Made by a program: the position numbers and the translations under genes. Under the pieces are notes generated by a model. That model made no database searches, was not told the origin of the DNA, and saw only the letters and a program-made list of their open reading frames with translations. From Chryseobacterium binzhouense (lineage in GTDB: Bacteria > Bacteroidota > Bacteroidia > Flavobacteriales > Weeksellaceae), in contig NZ_VKOG01000001.1 in assembly GCF_007474545.1 (NCBI RefSeq), forward strand, positions 620,001 to 684,000: 64,000 nt of DNA, given 5' to 3'. Shown in pieces: positions 59,289 through 64,000 of the stretch (position 1 is the first letter of the stretch; each line of letters starts with the position of its first letter).

Positions 59289-60212
59289 TTAATTGTTTTT
59301 TTTATCAGAGCTGTTTCGCAGTCTTTTTTTATAAAAATGATAGGCTGTTCCTAAGATTAGGAATAACGGCCAAAACGGCAGCAGGAAGAGAAAAACAGAA
59401 GTAATTACATTCCATCCGGATGACACTGCTGCTAAAGATTTTCCTCCAAAGCTTTGAGATTCTTCTGGTTTTATAGTGCTTTCTGTTTTGCCGTAAATGG
59501 TAATTTCTACATCACATAAAATATCGTTTTTGTAAGTGCTGCCATTTGTTTCTACAGTTTTGTTTTCAACAATTCCGATATTGTAGCTGAGATCATCCAT
59601 CAGATAATCAAATGTCCGGATAGGAACCTTCGCTTTCAGATAAGCAATTTTGTTTTCGGTGTTATTGAGTGAAGTATTTTCACTTTTCAAAATTCCGTCA
59701 TATTTACTGATAAACTGTTTTACCTTTTCTTTTGATGCTTCTGTATTTTCCGCATTGATTTCAATCACTCCATTTTTAGTAATGATATCTTTTACAGGAA
59801 TATTTTTAGGCTTTGATTCTGTTTTATAGACAATTCTAGTTTCTTTTATAACCTTTGGTGCCGGAACATTGCTCGTAATTTTATCATTTTTCTTTTCTGA
59901 AGAATCTTTTTTTGATAACGATTCAAGATTTAAAGAAGAAATTTTTTCGGACAAAGAATCTATACTTTTTGCAGTTTCTTCAATCGTATGCATTGCCTCA
60001 CTTTTAGTTTTATCCAATTCTTTAATTTTGATATTTGCAGAATCAAAATCAGCTTTCGATTCTTGCTGTGTCTCATTAACTTTGCTGTTGACATCAGCAA
60101 CAGTGCTGTCTACCTGTTGTGTTATACGTTCAGATGATAGATTTACAGATTCTCCTTTTTTACACATAATAAAAGTGCTGCATACCATGATGGTAATAAT
60201 GTTCTTTTTCAT
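59289..60212 (-). CDS. DUF4349 lipoprotein with C-terminal membrane segment
   Basis: 307 residues from the Met at 60212 (MKKNIITIM); an upstream Met at 60251 is possible but would weaken the signal. Lipobox IMC (near residue 19). A coiled-coil region (about 40-110) precedes the DUF4349 domain (ITKNGVIEINAENTEASKEK, then AYLKAKVPIRTFDYLMDDLS). A C-terminal membrane segment (about 268-290) and a basic tail follow. DUF4349 proteins are linked to envelope assembly but have no proven role. Confidence 0.8.
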   Translation of the reverse strand: MKKNIITIMVCSTFIMCKKGESVNLSSERITQQVDSTVADVNSKVNETQQESKADFDSANIKIKELDKTKSEAMHTIEETAKSIDSLSEKISSLNLESLSKKDSSEKKNDKITSNVPAPKVIKETRIVYKTESKPKNIPVKDIITKNGVIEINAENTEASKEKVKQFISKYDGILKSENTSLNNTENKIAYLKAKVPIRTFDYLMDDLSYNIGIVENKTVETNGSTYKNDILCDVEITIYGKTESTIKPEESQSFGGKSLAAVSSGWNVITSVFLFLLPFWPLFLILGTAYHFYKKRLRNSSDKKNN

Positions 60213-60322
60213 AATAATTATTTTTATGGATATTGTACGATTACCAATCAAAATCTATAGATGACGGTAATTGTAATTTTGTTGTTTACTGGTGTAAATC
60301 TACTCTCAGATTTTTCGGGAAA

Positions 60323-60475
60323 TTTGTAAAAGAAATGTATGATTCTGGTAAATTCTTATGTTTTTGTAAATGAGTGTTTTGTAAAATTTATTTTTTTATT
60401 TTACAAAAAATTATGTTAATACCACATTATATCTAAAAAAAACTTTTTTTGTAAATACAATAATAATTACCTTTG
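60323..60475 (+). promoter_or_regulatory. Promoter region with repeated TTTGTAAA boxes
   Basis: TTTGTAAA occurs at 60323-60330, 60363-60370, 60378-60385 and 60448-60455, and inverted at 60400-60407. The last copy overlaps a -33-like TTTG (60448-60451), followed 16 bases later by TACCTTTG (60468-60475), a good -7 box, 17 bases before the lipoprotein start. The repeats may be operator sites. Confidence 0.5.
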
Positions 60476-60492
60476 CTTTTTGAGACATTTAA

Positions 60493-60981
60493 ATGAAAAA
60501 CTCTTTTTTGTTAACAGTATCGTTTTTACTGATGGCTGCATTCGTAAGCTGCAGTAATTCTGGTGTATATAATAATGTAAACAACAAGTCAATAGTGAAT
60601 TATCAGCAGGATAAAATTGAGTTTTCCGAAGTTAAAAGATTTAATAAAGATGTTTTTCTTCCGGAAGTAACCCTTATTACTACATTTAAAAAAACGGTTG
60701 AAATTTATGGCAAACTGAGTAATAAGAATTTTTCAAGATCAGAACCCATTCCGACTTTTGAAGAAGGTGAATATTTGCTTGTGCTTAAACCAAAACTCAA
60801 TAAAATTCTCTACGGAGATATTGAAGTTAAAGAAATAGAAAGTAAAAATCAGGATCTCATAATCAAATACAGAGAAGTAGAAAGTGAAGAATACAAATCT
60901 GATAAACTAAAAAATCCGGTTTTAATAATAAAGCTAACAGGTGAAACTCCGGGAAATATAAAACTGTTAGCAATCAATTGA
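60493..60981 (+). CDS. Hypothetical lipoprotein
   Basis: 162 residues. Lipobox VSC (about Cys20). The mature part is Lys/Glu-rich with short beta patterns (FLPEVTLITTFKKTVEIYG) and no recognised domain. It is 19 bases upstream of the metalloprotease gene, so the two are probably cotranscribed from the promoter region at 60448-60475. Confidence 0.68.
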   Translation: MKNSFLLTVSFLLMAAFVSCSNSGVYNNVNNKSIVNYQQDKIEFSEVKRFNKDVFLPEVTLITTFKKTVEIYGKLSNKNFSRSEPIPTFEEGEYLLVLKPKLNKILYGDIEVKEIESKNQDLIIKYREVESEEYKSDKLKNPVLIIKLTGETPGNIKLLAIN

Positions 60982-61000
60982 AAAATTAAAAGAAAATTAT

Positions 61001-63379
61001 ATGAAGAAAAAACTATTGATTCTGGGTACAGTACTTGCCTTTTCGGCAGCGGGATTTGCCCAGCAAAACCAATGGAAAAAGCTTGGCTCAAATCCCATTG
61101 GGGAAGTTCGTGAGAGTAATGTAAGAATTTCAGATTCATCTCTCTTTACGCTTAATGTTGATGAGATTCAGAATAAGCTGAAAGATGCTGCAGACAGAGA
61201 CTATAAAAACTACAGAAAAGGGGTTTTGCTTAGTTTTCCAACTCCTGCAGGAACATTTGAAACTTTTGAAGTTTATGAATCTTCAACCATGCATCGTGAT
61301 TTGCAGAACAGGTATTCTGATATAAAATCTTATATCGGTTTTAAAAAAGGTGATGAATCTGTAATTTTAAGATTTACGATTGATCCTTATTTTGGTTTTA
61401 ACGGTATGATCGGCAATAACGAAGGAACTTATTACATAGACTCTTATACCAATGACAATAAGGTGTACAGATTGTATAAAAGAAATGATGCGTCTCCGCT
61501 TGGTCAGTTTAATTGCCTTTTCGATGGAAACAGTGATATGACAAATCCTTCATCACTTGTTCAGAAAACGGTTATTGACGGACTCAACAGGAAATACAGA
61601 CTTGCTATTTCAACAACGATAGAATATACTGCTTATATTGCCGGGCAGGCTGGTGTAGGAAGCGGAACTGATGCACAGAAGAAAGCGGCAGTTTTAGCAG
61701 CGGTAAATTTGGTTGTTACCCGTCTCAACAGTGTTTTTGAAAGAGATATCGCAGTAAGACTGCAGCTTATTCCGAATACTGATGCTTTGTTTTTCATTAG
61801 TAGTGATACTTTCGACACTTTAAGTGCACCACAGATGCTTAACGAAAATATAACAGTTACCAATAATATTATTGGTTCTGCTAATTATGATATCGGACAT
61901 TTGTTTTTTAGAGCAACAGCAGGCAATGATAACGGATTAGCGGCTACTCCTGCTATTTGCGGGAACAGCAAGGCAGGTGCAGTAACAGGTTCTGCAGTTC
62001 CGGTAGGAGATCCTTTTGTTATTGATTTTGTTGCACACGAAATGGGTCATCAGTTTGGGGCAATGCATACACAAAATAACAACTGTAACAGAAACCCTCC
62101 TACAACCATAGAACCGGGAAGTGCCAGTTCTATCATGGGATATGCAGGTATCTGTCCGCCAAACGTACAGCAAAATTCTGATGCTTATTTTCATGCAGTA
62201 AGCATTAATGAAATGTATACCAGACTTACAACAGGAAATACATCAACTTGCGGTACCAAAACGCCAATTGCCAACGCAGAGCCTGTGGTAAATGCAGGTT
62301 TAGACAAAAGTATTCCTAAAAGTACACCGTTTATGCTTACGGCAACAGCCACAGATGCCAATAATGATCCGCTTACGTATACATGGGAGCAGATTGATGC
62401 AGGTGTAGCACCAATGCCGCCTCAGCCGGCAAGTACTGTTGGTCCGCTTTTCAGATCTGTAATGCCTTCAGCATCGCCGTCAAGATATTTTCCAAGACTA
62501 TCAACCATTGTTTCCGGATACGATCCTGCAATTGTAACTCCTACGGATTACAGAGCATGGGAAAAACTGCCATCTGGAGCTAGAGAACTTAATTTTTCTG
62601 TTCTGGTAAGAGATAATAATGCATTGGGCGGGCAGACAGGACGCGATGATGTTAAACTCACAGTAGTAAACTCTGCTGGTCCTTTTGTTGTTACTTCGCA
62701 AAATACTCCAGGTATCGTATGGACAGAAGGTCAGTCACAAACCGTTACTTGGAATGTCGCAAACACTACTGCTGCACCGGTAAGTACACCTAATGTTACT
62801 ATATTATTATCAACAGACGGTGGATTAACTTTTCCTTTCGTATTGGTGGCAAGTACGCCGAATGATGGGACTCATACATTTACAGTGCCGGGTAATTTAG
62901 GAAACAGTACGAATGCAAGAATTATGGTAAAAGCAATTGATAATGTTTTCCTAAACGTAAATTCACAAAATTTTACGGTTAATTCTTCTGCTGTTGTTGT
63001 ACCTCCGATCCCTAACCCGGGAACGCCTGGAACACCGGGAACACCAGGAACGCCGGGTGTACCAGGAACACCTGGGAATCCTGGTACAACTCCATCTACC
63101 TTCTTTGAAGGGATGATGATTTATCCAGTTCCATCTTATGACGGATATGTATATATTAAATTAGACTTCCCGAGACTGACTCCGCTTCGTCCGTATGCAT
63201 TTAACTATACCATTTATGCAATGGATGGTAAACTGGTAATTCCTAAAAGATCAAGATTATTCTTCTCTGATCATTTAGAAAAAATTGATTTAAGACATCT
63301 TCCTACTGAAACGTATATGATAGAGGTTGAACTGGAAGGTAATCAGATCGTTAAGAAACTAGTAATGTTTAATAAATAA
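61001..63379 (+). CDS. Secreted reprolysin-like zinc metalloprotease with T9SS sorting domain
   Basis: 792 residues. Signal peptide (about 1-20, ending FAQ). A metzincin motif HEMGHQFGAMH places zinc ligands His346, His350 and His356 with catalytic Glu347; the Met-turn is SSIMGYAG. After it come an Ig/PKD-like region (about 420-500) and further beta domains, then a Gly-Thr-Pro collagen-like linker (about 674-696), then a T9SS type A sorting domain (IYPVPSYDGYVYIK to the end). It should be exported through the outer membrane by T9SS. The substrate is unknown. Confidence 0.88.
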   Translation: MKKKLLILGTVLAFSAAGFAQQNQWKKLGSNPIGEVRESNVRISDSSLFTLNVDEIQNKLKDAADRDYKNYRKGVLLSFPTPAGTFETFEVYESSTMHRDLQNRYSDIKSYIGFKKGDESVILRFTIDPYFGFNGMIGNNEGTYYIDSYTNDNKVYRLYKRNDASPLGQFNCLFDGNSDMTNPSSLVQKTVIDGLNRKYRLAISTTIEYTAYIAGQAGVGSGTDAQKKAAVLAAVNLVVTRLNSVFERDIAVRLQLIPNTDALFFISSDTFDTLSAPQMLNENITVTNNIIGSANYDIGHLFFRATAGNDNGLAATPAICGNSKAGAVTGSAVPVGDPFVIDFVAHEMGHQFGAMHTQNNNCNRNPPTTIEPGSASSIMGYAGICPPNVQQNSDAYFHAVSINEMYTRLTTGNTSTCGTKTPIANAEPVVNAGLDKSIPKSTPFMLTATATDANNDPLTYTWEQIDAGVAPMPPQPASTVGPLFRSVMPSASPSRYFPRLSTIVSGYDPAIVTPTDYRAWEKLPSGARELNFSVLVRDNNALGGQTGRDDVKLTVVNSAGPFVVTSQNTPGIVWTEGQSQTVTWNVANTTAAPVSTPNVTILLSTDGGLTFPFVLVASTPNDGTHTFTVPGNLGNSTNARIMVKAIDNVFLNVNSQNFTVNSSAVVVPPIPNPGTPGTPGTPGTPGVPGTPGNPGTTPSTFFEGMMIYPVPSYDGYVYIKLDFPRLTPLRPYAFNYTIYAMDGKLVIPKRSRLFFSDHLEKIDLRHLPTETYMIEVELEGNQIVKKLVMFNK
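63020..63088 (+). repeat. Collagen-like GGA-ACN-CCN tandem repeat
   Basis: About seven Gly-X-Pro triplets, mostly Gly-Thr-Pro with one Gly-Val-Pro and one Gly-Asn-Pro, encoded by nine-base units that vary at third positions. It forms a linker between the catalytic region and the T9SS domain of the protease. Confidence 0.85.
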
Positions 63380-63397
63380 TATTTATATCATTAACAT

Positions 63398-63435
63398 AAA
63401 AACCGTTCAGCAACTTAAGCTGAACGGTTTTTTAT
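63398..63435. terminator. Bidirectional terminator between the metalloprotease gene and prfC
   Basis: AAAAACCGTTCAGC and GCTGAACGGTTTTTT form a 13-bp stem with a short loop, with A- and T-runs at either side. The two genes converge here. Confidence 0.85.
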
Positions 63436-63478
63436 TTTTAGATTGTTTATTGTTTCTCAACAATAGTGTATTCTGCTT

Positions 63479-64000
63479 TTATGAATTTTGAAACTCACTG
63501 ATAAAATGCAGTTTCACATTAGGAAATTTTTCCTGCGTCATGTGTATGGTAAAAGAAGAATCTGCTAAAAATACAAGCTGATTGTATTTGTCTCTAGCCA
63601 AAAATCTCTGTTTCAATCTGGCAAATTCCTTGAATTCATCAGATTTTTCATCAGCTTCCACCCAACATGCTTTATGCATAGAAAGTGGCTCGTAAGTACA
63701 TTTTGCACCGTATTCATGCTCTAAACGGTATTGTATTACCTCGTACTGAAGCGCACCAACGGTTCCAATGATTTTTCTGTTGTTCATTTCGAGGGTAAAA
63801 AGCTGAGCAACACCTTCATCCATCAATTGGTCAATTCCTTTAGCAAGCTGTTTTGCTTTTAAAGGATCATTATTATTGATGTATCTGAAGTGTTCCGGAG
63901 AGAAATTCGGAATTCCCTTGAAACTCAATTTTTCACCGCCTGTCAATGTATCACCAATTCTGAAATTTCCGGTATCATGCAAACCTACAATATCACCAGG
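63479..64000 (-). CDS. prfC: Peptide chain release factor 3, 3' part (cut by the window end)
   Basis: The last 173 codons of RF3, the GTPase that recycles RF1 and RF2 after termination. The frame stays open to the window edge (PGDIVGLHDTGNFRIGDTL at the edge) and the GTP-binding part is outside. The C-terminal domain is recognised by FKGIPNFSPEHFRYI, EGVAQLF and GALQYEVIQYRLEHEYGA. The 99-base gap before the convergent protease gene holds only the terminator. Confidence 0.93.
   Translation of the reverse strand, partial: PGDIVGLHDTGNFRIGDTLTGGEKLSFKGIPNFSPEHFRYINNNDPLKAKQLAKGIDQLMDEGVAQLFTLEMNNRKIIGTVGALQYEVIQYRLEHEYGAKCTYEPLSMHKACWVEADEKSDEFKEFARLKQRFLARDKYNQLVFLADSSFTIHMTQEKFPNVKLHFISEFQNS

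Noticed and set aside
1-64000. tRNA, rRNA or CRISPR array
   Set aside because: Intergenic regions are all short (under about 300 bases) and show no cloverleaf-like or regularly spaced repeats.

Overview
The window is AT-rich, densely coded DNA from a flexirubin-type member of the Bacteroidota, most likely Flavobacteriales close to Chryseobacterium (Weeksellaceae). The reasons are C-terminal type IX secretion (T9SS) sorting domains, SusD-free but lipoprotein-rich gene content, the conserved order DUF6089-uppS-bamA-ompH-ompH, TAnnTTTG promoter elements in place of E. coli-type -10 boxes, weak or absent Shine-Dalgarno sequences, and a dialkylresorcinol/aryl-polyene (flexirubin) pigment cluster. 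The species call is inference. No rRNA, tRNA or CRISPR array was seen.

Layout. 1-7.1 kb is housekeeping: the 3' part of a catalase, an enoyl-CoA hydratase, a dCMP-type deaminase, XerD, a NUDIX hydrolase, then on the minus strand a haem-binding protein, an Ig-like lipoprotein and a beta-lactamase-fold serine hydrolase. 7.2-26 kb is dominated by flexirubin genes on the minus strand, in two blocks. Block A (8.2-14.7 kb) holds an acyl carrier protein, a half-length ketosynthase-like protein, a ketosynthase, a thioesterase, an ABC exporter pair, a BtrH-like acyltransferase and an XRE-like small protein; a GxxExxY gene framed by CCACAAAG/CTTTGTGG repeats is lodged in it. Block B (19.3-26 kb) holds two hotdog dehydratase-like proteins, DarB, DarA and a large MMPL transporter/acyltransferase/methyltransferase fusion. 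Between them lie a small membrane protein, an M16 peptidase and a secreted protein. 26-33 kb carries three polytopic membrane proteins, one EpsG-like, and a 1147-residue T9SS cargo protein. 33-38 kb holds topA, a lipoprotein and a degenerate arginase-fold protein. 38-43 kb is a capsule/exopolysaccharide set (GT2, WecA/MraY-like transferase, Wza-like, Wzc-like kinase with a Gly-Tyr tail). 43-49 kb is envelope biogenesis (DUF6089 barrel, UppS, BamA, two OmpH/Skp chaperones). 49-51 kb has a thioesterase, RmlD and an exported protein. 51.1-52.4 kb is an insertion sequence with 16-bp terminal inverted repeats. 52.4-64 kb has an ion channel with a small membrane partner, a Nif3-like protein, a coiled-coil protein that has lost its zinc ribbon, acyl-CoA synthetase, acyl-CoA dehydrogenase, several exported proteins, a T9SS metalloprotease and the 3' part of prfC.

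How they work together. The pigment genes would build a polyene acyl chain on the carrier protein (KS, dehydratases), form the dialkylresorcinol (DarB, DarA), and join and export the product (BtrH-like transferase, acyltransferase, ABC and MMPL transporters). No tyrosine ammonia-lyase, ketoreductase or aryl-CoA ligase dedicated to the pathway is present here, so the pathway must be completed elsewhere. The best leads for new biology are the reduced KS and dehydratase partners, the degenerate methyltransferase tail, the GxxExxY/repeat module, and the apparent -1 frameshift in the transposase.
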